This document shows, in pieces, positions 41,085-51,480 of a stretch of DNA of 64,000 bases (position 1 is its first letter; each line of letters begins with the position of its first letter). The notes beneath the pieces were generated by a model. That model had not been told where the DNA came from, ran no database searches, and saw nothing but the letters and a program-made list of their open reading frames with translations. This DNA is from Chloroflexia bacterium (GTDB taxonomy: Bacteria > Chloroflexota > Chloroflexia > Thermobaculales > Thermobaculaceae): assembly GCA_030446765.1 (NCBI GenBank), contig JAUJMR010000003.1, forward strand, positions 179,499-243,498, written 5' to 3'. Made by a program: the position numbers and the translations under genes.

Positions 41085-41890
41085 CGCCTCTTCTCTGGCT
41101 ATCGCTCGCCGCGGATCGCCCAGGCTCGTGCAGCGAGGGGGATTGAGCCGTCGGCGGCGACCGGCAGGTCGGTGCGCAGGCGCTCGCAGCGCGGCCCGGC
41201 GTTCCACGCTCAGAGCCACCGCGTAGCTCGCTGCCGGACCTTGCCCTCCGAGGAAGGGCGTCCAGTAGTCGTCGAAGTCGCGGAACACCGTTGGCGCGTC
41301 CACCGCACGCGCCTCGACGTTGCGTAGCCCGGCGTCGCGGAAGAGGTCTGCTAACGCGTCGGGGCGGCACAGGGAGTCGAAGCGCCGGCCCTCGTCCAGT
41401 TCACTCGCTGATGGATCGAGCACCGTAGCCGAGTCCCAGAACCGCCGCATCAGCTCCATCCCACCGGCGTAGTCCCAGACGTAGCCCCCAGACGGGACGG
41501 GTTGCCCGTACCATCTCCGCCACAGCCACGGCGGCATCCGGCAAAGTTTAGGACCAGCCCGACATCAAACGCCGCCTCCGGGATGGGAAGGGCGAGGGCG
41601 TCGCCTATCATGAAGCGGGTGCGCGGGTCGGGCGTGTGTGCCTGGGCGTAAGCGACGTACCCGGCTGAGGGATCAATCCCACCACCTCTGACCAAGGCTA
41701 CCTCAAGGATGACCCCGCTGAGCGCCCCGGTGCCGCACCCGATGGACCATCGACCGCCGGGCGGCACTGCGCCCAGGTGATGAAGTCGCGCGCCACCACG
41801 CGGCTCCAGCGCGCCCGACGTAGGGCTCGTATGCGTCCCCGCTCGCCCAAGCGACGTTCCCCCAGATGTGCCCCACGGCTTGCTATCCTC
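41085..41890 (-). CDS. Class I SAM-dependent methyltransferase, several apparent frameshifts
   Basis: 'VGRWSRVVARDFITWA' // 'GCGTGALSGVILE..GIDPSAGYVAYAQAHTPDPRTRFMIGDALALPIPEAAFDVGLVLNF' // 'WDSATVLDPSASELDEGRRFDSLCRPDALADLFRDAGLRNVEARAV'. Confidence 0.75.
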
Positions 41891-42805
41891 CGTCGCGGTC
41901 CAACTGCGCCAGCGTGGCGATACGGCACCGGCACTGGCGCAAGGATCGTGCTCCGGCGCTGCGGTGCCTGATCGGTTTACGGTCGCACTCTAATACACGA
42001 GGTTGCGCCGATGCCCTCAAGCGCTGGCCGTATCTGTTCACGGGGGTGTATGGGATAGAAATGGACTGGGCGGCTCGCACTCCCTATACGAGCCGTTGTG
42101 CCAGGAAGGAGGAGTTCAAGTCGAATGCTGTCGGCAAATAGCCACCACGGCGCTGTCAAGCACAACCTGGACGTAGATGGCGCAAAGAGTACGGCCAGTG
42201 GGAAGCGCTGACCGTATCGGAGACTTTCTGGAACGGGGGGTTCTGCGTATAGGATAGAAAATCGCGCCTTATGGACGATGCTAGGAGCAAACTGTAGGGC
42301 GGCCACGAGAGGTGATCGATGTGTGCCGTTCCTGGTACCAGCAGTGGGGAGGAAGGCGGAGCGCGACGTGGCACGACGCCATCGGGCAGCTACAGGCAAG
42401 CTCCGGCAACTGCACGGAGCAGGGGAGGGGCGGAAGCGGGTGCTGCGGGTGATGCGACAGGAGTCGTACAAGGGCAAGCGGCGGAGTGGTCACTATGCCC
42501 GGCAACAAGCTGGGGGTCGCCGACACGATCCGCCTGCAGCTTCGTTTACCTGGCGGAGATCCTCGACGCGCGGTGCGTCGGCTGGGCGCTATGGAGCAGA
42601 TACACGGCGGCTCGCCGCGCTGTGCGAGAGAGTCTCGTTCATTCGCCACTCGGATCAGCGCGTGCAATACGCATCCACACTGCCGGGGCGCCGAGACCAG
42701 GATGAAGCAACCCCTTCGATGTTCGGCACCTGGCGCTGAAGATAGAGGAAGGACTCAAGACTACCGCACCATCATCCAGTGACGCTCAAATCAGCCGCTT
42801 CATCG

Positions 42806-43860
42806 GCCCCAACCCTGCACTCTTACCGCGGAGTTCGAGGCCGCCCACACTGAGGACGATGTTGCAGAGACAAACCATTGCCCCGAGCGTCGACCTGAGA
42901 GGTGATGGGAAGTAGAAGTGGTACAGGGATAGCCCGCTGCCACTCAAGTCGAGTAACTGGGGGAAGGAGGTGATCGTCGCAGCTACGGCACATCTACTAT
43001 CCAAGCGGTAGAGCATACGCCGGATGAGGAGCTTGGCTGGAAAGGAAGGTGTCCGGTTCCGGTACCTCTGCTTGCCGGTCGGGTCTCGATCCCTGGAGGA
43101 GATCCTGGCTCCGGGAAGGCCTCTCGGTGGGCGGATGCTGGAGCAAGCGACCCCGGGAGCAGCCACGAAGTATGTCGCGCACACCGGCCGCACCTTGAGG
43201 TGCCCGCGGATATGAACGGCCTGGCCCGTGTAGCGGAGTCCTTCGAGGCGCTACTTCCTGTGTGCTCAAGTACTTCGCTGGGTCTGGGTCCGTCGGCGCC
43301 AGGACGCTGCTGCGCGTTTGCCCTGGACTGGGTCCCGTGGGTACACGCACCAGCGGTCGCGACTCCTCGTGGACGCCGGCACAGAATCCGGGATCGGACA
43401 CGCCGGAGTGCGTTCGCCGCCAACCAGAAAGGCTCGGTCGAGTCACAAGGTGAAGGGCAATCTCCTTCCAGGCCGCTCCTTCCCTGGACGCGCGTCTGGC
43501 TCGGTTACGCCAACGCCCGCCCATCCTCCCGCAACAGGCATCCCTCCGACATGGAAGGTGCCTCCAACGGGGACTACTTCCCATCCTGGCGGTCGCGGGC
43601 AATCGGATATCTGAGCACGTCGTCGCTCCACGTAATACGGCCCCTCGCATCTGGCGGGATACCGCGTGCATACCCGACCACCCACGAGCGTGGTCACCGG
43701 GTGGAGGCATTCACCGCTGCCACGTGCGGGCGATGCTGTACCGGGAGATGCTGCTGAGCGGTGGTCGAGCCCCTGGCTTCCCATCGCGCAGCCGTGGACT
43801 CGCTCGGAGATCCTGGGTGTCTGGAGTCTCTACCAGCGGCTGCGCCGCCGTTGCGCTCGC
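42806..43860 (-). pseudogene. Decayed copy of the intradiol dioxygenase at 45017-45858
   Basis: Fragments in different frames, e.g. 'EGPYYVERRRAQIS' vs 'EGPYYVDDDLVRSDI', 'STLGAMV'; shared nucleotide blocks. Confidence 0.75.
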
Positions 43861-43869
43861 CGGTGATCG

Positions 43870-44970
43870 TGGATGACGCCGGCGTACGGTGCTGATGGGC
43901 TCGCGCTCCTGCTCGCCTCACCGCCGGGGTCGCGCGCCTGGTGGTGCCCGGCATCCCCGCCCAGGACGAGGTCGACCGGTACCGTCCTGCGTGGGTGCAT
44001 TACTATGTTTGAGGAGGTGCCGAATGATTGGTGCTCGACACTATGCTCTGCATCTCCACCTGGAGCAGGCGGCAGAGGTGCTGCCGCAGGCTAAACCCGC
44101 TGCCGCGCCCAAGGTTTTGGCTACGCACCTTGAAGGGCTCACCCTGATGAACGCCCGCGCCGCCCCGAGTGGCTGCCATCCAGTGATGCACCTTCTGCCA
44201 CGACCATCGGCAGTTCGACTTCCCGGTTATGACGGGATCAGATGGGCGACCGCCTCGATCCCTCCTTCGTGCGCGGGCAGGGACGGTCTCCGTCATCGGC
44301 CCTCCTGGGAGCTTGCTACTGTGAGTTGGATGACTCGCCGTGTGCGTGGACCAAGCAGGTGCAACTCGTCGTCGCCGCTTCGTCGTTGTCCAGACGCTAT
44401 CACACCTCGGGAGGGTCAACGACGGCGCGTGGCAGGCAGCGGCGAGCACCCCTGCTCTCATCACCGCGTCGTGCTCGACGAGTTGGGGTACCTGCCGACC
44501 CAGGCTTCGTTCGGCCCGGATAAAGCTGCCGACGTTGATCGCGGACGCTTATCGGATCAAAAAAGACAGATCACGAGTGGGGGAGGGTGGTTCACGGGTC
44601 GTCGCCCTGGTGGACGGCTGGTGCCACGACGGCAAGTGTTCCCTCAAGGGGCCGTCGTGGAGGACCTCGGGCGGCGACGCACCCCCACGACGGGCATCGG
44701 CCTGAGCTGTACCGCCGAACATCGGCAACGGTCGACCCGTCTCCGCGCTTACAACAGGCGTGCCTTGATGTCGAAAGGGCGGCTCCTGGCTCAGGTCACC
44801 GTCCTTGACGGCCTGATCGATTTGTTCCGCGCCTCCGGAGAAAGCGCGAGAGATCTGTCGGATTGCTTGACCCAGTATCCGTTCACCGCCAGGAAGATCA
44901 GCGTTGCGGTGCCGGCACCGAGACCAGGATGATGCTGGCTTCGATGAGCACCTGGCCGACAAGATTCATC
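43870..44970 (-). pseudogene. Decayed copy of the secreted protein at 46141-46990
   Basis: 'EQIDQAVKDGDLSQE', 'ETGRPLPMFGG' shared with unit B in the same order; frames broken. Confidence 0.7.
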
Positions 44971-45016
44971 CAGTGCCTCCAACTACTCACATCCCCCCAA
45001 CCCTGAACTCTTACCG

Positions 45017-45858
45017 TTACGGCCTTTCGCCCTGTTGCTGAGAAACCATTGCCCCGAGCGTCGACCTGTCTATCCTATGGGAAACGTGGCAGCGTAGCCC
45101 TCGCCACATCGTAATCGTCAGCAGCAACTCGTCCTGGTAGATGTTGTCTGCGCTGTTGGGGGTGTCCGGTTCGGTACCCCTGCTTGCATACGGGGCCTGG
45201 CCGAATACCTGGGTCGAGAGCGTATCGTCGAAGAAGAGTTGTGAGGTAAACTCCGAGCCGTCCGGACGCACCTTGAAGTGGATATGGACGGCCCGGCCCG
45301 AGTACCACCCAGGGTAGATCTGGTGAACTTCGCCGTGCCGTCGGCATCGGTCGTTTGCGAACCGCGCAGCCACTTCTGCCCCTCGGTACTGAATCCAGGA
45401 TCGGACACGCCGGAGTATGCCCCCGCCGCGTCGCAGTGCCAGATATCAACCAGATTCCTGGAGCGCGCTGCAGCGCGAGTCGCCGACATCCAGCACGTGG
45501 AAGGTCAGGACGAACGGCGTCCTCTCCCGATCCTCGCGGATATCTGATCGCACGAGGTCGTCGTCCACGTAATACGGCCCCTCTGTCACTCGGGGCGCAC
45601 CACACACCCGGGCGTGGTCACCGTGGCATTCACCGCTGCTACGGTCGCCAACTCGGCCGATGCGGCGGGGTTGGCTTCATCGACACCGCCGCGGCCCCTC
45701 GGCGTTGAGTGTCGGCGACGGAGCGCCTCCCGCCGGCGTTGCGGTGCCGGTGTCATTGGATGAGCAGCCGACAAGAAGAGCGGCCCCGGCCGTCCCGAAC
45801 AGCGCGAGCGCCTCGCGCCGGGTGAGAATCGACCTATCTGCCGGTCGTCGTTGTCCAT
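45017..45858 (-). CDS. Intradiol ring-cleavage dioxygenase-like protein with Tat/lipobox-like N-terminus, several apparent frameshifts
   Basis: 'TRREALALFGTAGAALLVGCSS' // 'GCVVRPEVTEGPYYVDDDLVRSDIREDRE' // 'IYPGWYSGRAVHIHFKVRPDGSEFTSQLFFDDTLSTQVFGQAPYASRGTEPDTPNSADNIYQ'. Confidence 0.85.
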
Positions 45859-46140
45859 AGACTGGTTCTCCTTACTATGTTTGTTGAGTGTTTATGATTG
45901 GTGCTCGGGCCGGGCACGATCTCATATGTCGCTCTTGTTTCCACCGACACCGGGACAGGCTGCCGCGCGAACAAAGTTTTGCGCCCTGTCACGCCGGGTC
46001 TGCCTGACGCCAGCCCGTTTCCGGTCGAGCAGGTGGCTGCCATGGCCAGCATTTCGTCACCGCAGGGGCGGCGTCTGGTTCCATTATGACTCAGACGGGC
46101 TCGCCTATCCGATCCCGTGCGCGGGAGCACCGGTCTCCGT

Positions 46141-46990
46141 CTACTCCCTCCTGGGAGCTTGCTGTGAGTTGGATGACTCTTCCGTGGGCGCTCCTTCGGG
46201 ACTGTCGTCGTTGTCTTCGTTGCTGTCGTTGTCCCCAGGCAGTACACCGTGGTGATGGCGACCGCCGAAGCCCGGGCCGCTCAGCCCACCGATCATCACC
46301 GCGTCGGCCGTCACCACGCCGTTGTTGTCGGCATCGCCTCGCACGTGGATAAAGCTGCCGACTTCCGATCGCGGCTGTCTCGCCCTCGTTACGGACCTCG
46401 GTGTCCGCGGTCAGGGATCGGTCTTGTTTCCGTCGGGCGTCTCCATCGTAACGGTGGTGCCACTGACCTTCGTGACCTCACCGGCGGCGCCCCCGTGGCG
46501 GCCGAACTTACCGCCGTGGTGTCTCCCGCCGAACATCGGGAACGGTCGACCCGTCTCCGCGATCCGTGCCTTGATGTCGTCGGCCTGCTCCTGGCTCAGG
46601 TCACCGTCCTTGACGGCCTGATCGATTTGTTCCGTGCTCTTGGGTCATCGCCGACCTGATCTGCGCGGGCTGCTTGCCCAGTATCTGCGCAACCCGGTTG
46701 ATGAACCGGTCATACGTGGTGTCCGCCTCGGTCGTGCCGCTCTGGGCACTCGCGACGCCTATGCCGACGACCGCCAGCGTCAGCGCTGCCACCAGCCCCA
46801 GGGCTGCCAGGGTTATTCTCTGCTTCGCTGTCAGGTACCTCCATGTGTACTTGTCGTGTCTCCTTGTGCCCCATTGCGGGGCCGACTTGCAGTCGCTAAT
46901 CCATACGCCGTCTCCTCCACTGGTGTCCTGCGGCGCCTTGCACCGCGCAGCGTCTGTACAGATGGTAAGGGGGTACTTCAAGCCTCTCAA
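46141..46990 (-). CDS. Secreted hypothetical protein with His/Gly and acidic tracts (DUF5666-like), frameshifted
   Basis: 'KQRITLAALGLVAALTLAVVGIGVASAQSGTTEADTTYDRFINRVAQILGKQPAQIRSAM' // 'EQIDQAVKDGDLSQEQADDIKARIAETGRPFPMFGGRHHGGKFGRHGGAAGEVTKVSGTTVTME' // 'MRGDADNNGVVTADAVMIGGLSGPGFGGRHHHG'. Confidence 0.65.
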
Positions 46991-47099
46991 GAACCCGATA
47001 AGAACCCGGTAAGAGTTGCTCGAGGTTGGGGTGGTTATCCACTTCCACGCCAGGTACGAGCCGGTGCTAAACGAGGCAGCCAGTGGTTATCCGCTTGTG

Positions 47100-47221
47100 C
47101 CCACGCGATCCACTTGAGCCGTGGTGCGTGTCATCCCCGTAGTGAGAGATCCGTAGCCCCGCCGCGGATTCCTTGCGGGCTCGGACCGACAAATACCCTA
47201 CCAATCAGCCAGATTCCGTGA
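47100..47221 (+). repeat. Dispersed nested-palindrome element, copy 7
   Basis: gatccacttgagccgtggtgcgTGTCATCCCCGTAGTGAGAGATCCGTAGCCCCGCCGCGGATTCCTTGCGGGCTCGGACCGACA... Confidence 0.8.
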
Positions 47222-47636
47222 CGCGGCCACTCCCCCACCGCCGAGGACGACGTTGGCCACGCACCTCACAGCATCGGGCGGTCCACGTCGCCTCGATCCA
47301 TCCGCGAGTGGGTTCGAACCGCCGCGAGCCGGACTGGGTACATGGGGAGCACCTCCGGGGTGAGGACGACGGCCTTGTCGACTGCCTCGCGGCCGCGATG
47401 ACGGCGATCAGTTCGTCGAAGCCCGTCCGCGTAGTCCCCGGGTCGAGGTCGAACTCGATCTCCTCAGTGGTGAAGAAATGACACTCCATACCCGCCTGTC
47501 GACGGACAGCGAGCAGGTAATCTCTACCCGCAACTCGAAGATCTCTTCGGTAGCGCAGGAATTCGTCGCCCGCGGTGAATTCCAGTGAGTACGGAGCGGC
47601 GCGCAGGTAGTCGATGACCCTCTGCCAGTCCCGCAC
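47205..47636 (-). CDS. Hypothetical protein
   Basis: MRDWQRVIDYLRAAPYSLEFTAGDEFLRYRRDLRVAGRDYLLAVRRQAGMECHFFTTEEIEFDLDPGTTRTGFDELIAVIAAARQ; C-terminus may be frameshifted. Confidence 0.4.
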   Translation of the reverse strand: MRDWQRVIDYLRAAPYSLEFTAGDEFLRYRRDLRVAGRDYLLAVRRQAGMECHFFTTEEIEFDLDPGTTRTGFDELIAVIAAARQSTRPSSSPRRCSPCTQSGSRRFEPTRGWIEATWTARCCEVRGQRRPRRWGSGRVTESG

Positions 47637-48030
47637 GCGGTGTCGAACACTCGTGCAGCATGCGTCCGGTTCGAAAGCATATCTCGTACGGTTCCCTGAC
47701 TGGCATCTCCTGCGATCGCTTCGAGCATATCAGTCCGGTGTCGGCTGATGTTCTGAGCATGCGTCCACGACAGCCTTCCTGTGCATACGCACAGTGGGTG
47801 CCCGCGATCGGATTCCCCTCGTGGCAAGCAATCGCGTGCAAGGGGCAGGTAATCCAGGCAGTCTCGTGGAACCAGATTGCAAGGGGGTCGTAGTTGCGCA
47901 GACTAGGCTCCGACTACTGCCAGCAGCCAACCGGCACGGGCCAGTATGGGTTTGCATGGATAGCTACGCTGGGCCAGTGCTACTACGTCTCTCGATCACG
48001 CTATTCACATAGTCGATCTTGGCGAACAGC

Positions 48031-48425
48031 CTACTCCAGCATCTCGGACTGGAAGCGGCGCATGATCGCCCGAATCGGCGCGCCGTGCAACGCTGCGATC
48101 AGATCCTGCCGCCTCGGGGTCAGGATGATGAGGTAGCGCGCGGAGCCGATGGTTTCGTACGTGTGGGGAACGCCGGCGGGCACGAAAACCGTTGTGCCCG
48201 CCGAGGCATTGACCTCTCGCTCGGCGAACCTGAAGCGCAGCGTGCCGTCGACGACGTACCAGGCCTCATCGTCATCGTGGTGCACGTGCAGGTATGCGGG
48301 GCCACTGCCCTCCCACTCGTGGACCGAGAACGACCCCCACTCGCGGCGACTGGGCCCTGTCCCGATGTGCGCTGTCCGATCTCCGGCACGATAATCGGAT
48401 CTCGCGCTACGAGCACCTCCTTCAA
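48031..48425 (-). CDS. Cupin-domain protein, possible N-terminal frameshift
   Basis: 'YLHVHHDDDEAWYVVDGTLRFRFAEREVNASAGTTVFVPAGVPHTYETIGSARYLIILTP'. Confidence 0.88.
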
Positions 48426-48437
48426 GCGTTGGCTCGG

Positions 48438-50420
48438 CTATTCCGTGCCCCCATCCGCCATGTAGCGGTCGAACCAGTCGATGATGCGCTCCAGGTTCTC
48501 GACCCGGCGCTTCGGCTTGCCGCCGCGCGTGAGGCCGTGCGACTCCTGCGGGAAGCGCAGGAACTCGGTGGCGACGCCGAGGCGCGAGAGAGACACGAAG
48601 AGTTGCTCCCCCTGCTCGACCGGGCAGCGGTGGTCCTCCTCGCTGTGGATCACAAGCAGCGGCGTCTTGATCTGCGCAACGTACGTGATGGGCGACATGC
48701 GCGCGTAGCCCTCCGGGTTGTCCCACGGCGTGCCACCGACCATCCACTCGCTGAACATCGGCCCAATATCGCTCGTGCCGTAGAACGAGCTCCAGTTCGA
48801 GAGCAAGCGTTGCGTGACGCCCGCCCGGAATCGCGTGGTGTGCCCGAGCGCCCACGCCGTCATCCACCCGCCATACGAGCCGCCGCCGATCCCGATGCGC
48901 TCAGGGTCCACCCACGGCTGCGCCTCCGCCCAGTCCGCCGCGGCCATAACGTCCGCGAAGTCGCGCGTGCCCCAGTCTTTCACGATGCACGCGGTGAAGT
49001 CCTGACCGTAGCCCGTGCTGCCGCGCGGATTCGTGAAGAGCACGCCATACCCGCGGGCGGCGAGAACCTGGAACTCGTGGAAGTACGCGTGACCGTACGC
49101 CGTGTGCGGCCCGCCGTGCACCTCGATAACGAGCGGGTATTGCTCCCCCTCCCGGTATCCCGCCGGCCGGACGATCCACCCCTGTACCTCGGTCCCCTCC
49201 GTGCTCGTGAACGCGATCTCCTCCGGCTCGGAGAGTGCAAGTTCCGTGAGAAAGGCCGCGTTAACGCGCGTGAGCTGTACCTCGCCCGAACCGTCCAACG
49301 CGGAGGCGTAGATGTCGCCCGGATTGAGCAGTTCCGCGGCCATGGTCGCCATGCGCTCCCCCGCGACGGAGAAACCGTACACCGTGCGCCCGCCACCAGT
49401 CACCGCTTGAACCTCACCGCCGCTTGCGGGGACGGCGTAGACGCGCGTCGCGCCGTGGTCCGTAGCCGTGATGTACAGCCGGGTGCCGTCGGGCGCCCAC
49501 AGCGGGCCACCATCACCCGCCCCGAAGCGCGAGTCGCTGTTCACGTCCTCGTTGCTCGCCGACCGGTCCCACCCCTCCGCCAGGGCGCGCGGTTCCCCGC
49601 CCTCAACGGGCACCGTCCACAGGCCAGTGTTCGTGCTTAGCCCGGTCTCGGGCGGGTCCTGGTCCCCGAGGTATGCGACGGTGCGCCCATCGGGGGAGAA
49701 CGCAGGTGCGAACGATGGCCCCTTGCCCGTAGTTAGCCTCCGGGGCTCGCCGCCGGACGCCGGTACCAGGTGTATATCCGAAAACCGCCGGAAGGCGCGC
49801 TCCGGACCTTGTTGCGAGACGACGGCGATCAGCTCACCGTCCGGGCTCCAGGTCGGATCGGCGTAATCATCGTCGCCCTCGGTGCGCTGGATCGCATCCT
49901 CACCGTCGAGGTCCTGCACGAAGAGGTGGCCCCGCCCTCGTTTGATCCCCTGGCCGTCGTCCTTGAAGTGCGCTTCCGTGTAGTGGTAGACGACGATGTC
50001 CTTGGCCTCCTCCTCCGGGTCCACGCCCGTCCTGGAGATGAACGCCACCCTCGTCCCGTCCGGGCTCCAGGCGGGATCGCCCGCGCCGTTCGGTGCGCTC
50101 GTCACCTTCCGCGCCTCACCGCCGTCGGCGGGCATGACGTAGAGCTGCGGCTTCTCTCCGCGATCGGACACGAAGAGCAGTTGCGTGCCGTCGTGCGACC
50201 AGCGGGGAGCGGTGTCCTTCTTCGGCCCGTACGTATAGCGCCGTGGTTCCGAGCTGCCGTCCGAGGGGACGACATACACCGCCGAGCGATACTCATCCTC
50301 CTCCCCGTCAATGTGGGTGAGCACGTACGCGACACGTGCCCCATCGGGTGAGAGCTGCGGATCGCTGACATACCGGTAGCTGTACAGGTCGGAGACGGCG
50401 ACGAGCTTGCGGTCTGGCAT
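48438..50420 (-). CDS. S9 family peptidase (prolyl oligopeptidase/acylaminoacyl-peptidase-like)
   Basis: WD/TolB-like propeller repeats plus 'GIGGGSYGGWMTAWALGHTTRFRAG', 'VIHSEEDHRCPVEQGEQLFVSL'; start MPDRKLVAVSDLYSYR. Confidence 0.94.
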   Translation of the reverse strand: MPDRKLVAVSDLYSYRYVSDPQLSPDGARVAYVLTHIDGEEDEYRSAVYVVPSDGSSEPRRYTYGPKKDTAPRWSHDGTQLLFVSDRGEKPQLYVMPADGGEARKVTSAPNGAGDPAWSPDGTRVAFISRTGVDPEEEAKDIVVYHYTEAHFKDDGQGIKRGRGHLFVQDLDGEDAIQRTEGDDDYADPTWSPDGELIAVVSQQGPERAFRRFSDIHLVPASGGEPRRLTTGKGPSFAPAFSPDGRTVAYLGDQDPPETGLSTNTGLWTVPVEGGEPRALAEGWDRSASNEDVNSDSRFGAGDGGPLWAPDGTRLYITATDHGATRVYAVPASGGEVQAVTGGGRTVYGFSVAGERMATMAAELLNPGDIYASALDGSGEVQLTRVNAAFLTELALSEPEEIAFTSTEGTEVQGWIVRPAGYREGEQYPLVIEVHGGPHTAYGHAYFHEFQVLAARGYGVLFTNPRGSTGYGQDFTACIVKDWGTRDFADVMAAADWAEAQPWVDPERIGIGGGSYGGWMTAWALGHTTRFRAGVTQRLLSNWSSFYGTSDIGPMFSEWMVGGTPWDNPEGYARMSPITYVAQIKTPLLVIHSEEDHRCPVEQGEQLFVSLSRLGVATEFLRFPQESHGLTRGGKPKRRVENLERIIDWFDRYMADGGTE

Positions 50421-50512
50421 AGCGGACTCCTTGGGGTACCAATCAGTGATGGGGAAGGTGAACTGGTGCCGATTATAGTGGAGGGCAGCCATTGAACGGG
50501 GTGTTCAGGCGC

Positions 50513-50552
50513 AACTACTAATTTATTTCCTATAACTACAAAATTAGTAGTT
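50513..50552. promoter_or_regulatory. AT-rich 12-bp inverted repeat
   Basis: AACTACTAATTT-16 nt-AAATTAGTAGTT, about 95 bp upstream of the S9 peptidase start. Confidence 0.6.
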
Positions 50553-50663
50553 CGTGCAGGAGTGCTGCTACCAAAGCCTCGCGCTGGGGCTGATTCATCG
50601 GGAGCAAGCCTACCGGGGCGGGGGCAGCAAACTCTCGTGCGGCTTGCGGGCGAGCACACACAG

Positions 50664-51278
50664 TCACGTCTCGTCACCGCTCGTGATCTTTTCTGCGCGC
50701 TCGATCACCAGCCCCGCGGCGTGCAGCATCCCCATGCTCTGCTCGGGCCCGTAGTGGCTCCACCACATCGGCGCGCCCCAGCCCTCCCAGTTGGCTTCGT
50801 CGCCCTCCCACGCGCCGGTCGCCCACGTCGCGAGGAAGCCACCGCCCGGCCAGAGCCAGTCGTGGATGCGCCCGACGAGCGGCGACTGCTCCTCGCGGGG
50901 CACGTGGATGATCGAGTAGAACGCGACGACCGCGCCGAACGATGTGGGCGGGAACGCAATGTCTGCCAGGTCAGCCTTGATAAAGGTGGCGTTGGGCACG
51001 TGCTGTCGGGCAAGCTCGAGTTGCCGCGCCGAGATGTCCACGCCCGTCACATCGAACCGCTCAGCCAGCCGGCGTGTCAGGGGCACCCCCGCGCCGCAGC
51101 CGAGGTCGAGCACGGGGGTGCCGTCCGGCAGGTCACCCGTCAACTTCCCCAGCAGGTCCAGGATGGGCGCATCTTCCGGACCCTTCGTGGCAAGGTACCG
51201 TTCGGCTATGTGGTCGTATCCCGCCTCGACCAGATGCTTCGGGTCCACGGCCCCCCCCGTTTCAGGCACTACGTGCAC
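50664..51278 (-). CDS. Class I SAM-dependent methyltransferase
   Basis: 'GTPVLDLGCGAGVPLTRRLAERFDVTGVDISARQLELARQHVPNATFIKADLADIAFPPTSFGAVVAFYSIIHVPREEQ'. Confidence 0.92.
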   Translation of the reverse strand: MHVVPETGGAVDPKHLVEAGYDHIAERYLATKGPEDAPILDLLGKLTGDLPDGTPVLDLGCGAGVPLTRRLAERFDVTGVDISARQLELARQHVPNATFIKADLADIAFPPTSFGAVVAFYSIIHVPREEQSPLVGRIHDWLWPGGGFLATWATGAWEGDEANWEGWGAPMWWSHYGPEQSMGMLHAAGLVIERAEKITSGDET

Positions 51279-51343
51279 AGCACGGACAGAACCCTGAGCA
51301 TTCTGTGCATCAGCGGAAGGCTGGCGCGTTTGGGACCACGGTT

Positions 51344-51442
51344 CATTTGTAATCCGCTTGAACCGTGGTGCGTGTCATCCCGAACACAGTGAGGGATCCG
51401 TAGCCCGTACCACGGATTCCTCGCACGCTCGGAATGACACCG
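51344..51442 (+). repeat. Dispersed nested-palindrome element, copy 8 (right end degraded)
   Basis: taatccgcttgaaccgtggtgcgTGTCATCCCGAACACAGTGAGGGATCCGTAGCCCGTACCACGGATTCCTCGCACGCTCGGAATGACA. Confidence 0.88.
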
Positions 51443-51480
51443 CCGCCCATTCGCACGGGGGACGACGGCCCAGGATACCC

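Larger units (their letters stand above)
42806..44992. repeat. Tandem duplication, unit A (strongly diverged)
   Basis: Aligns by eye with 44993-46700: 'CCCCAACCCTGCACTCTTACCG', 'GAAACCATTGCCCCGAGCGTCGACCTG'-like block, 'ATCCGGGATCGGACACGCCGGAGT', 'TCCTGGGAGCTTGCTACTGTGAGTTGGATGACTC', 'CTGGCTCAGGTCACCGTCCTTGACGGCCTGATCGATTTGTTCCG'. Confidence 0.85.
44993..46990. repeat. Tandem duplication, unit B (better-preserved copy)
   Basis: See unit A. Confidence 0.8.

Noticed and set aside
42278-42739. Plus-strand ORF considered as a transposase remnant
   Set aside because: Basic composition but no DDE, HUH or HTH motif that I can support
48294-49640. 448-aa plus-strand ORF opposite the S9 peptidase
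   Set aside because: Arg/Ala-rich shadow ORF; the minus strand carries full peptidase motifs
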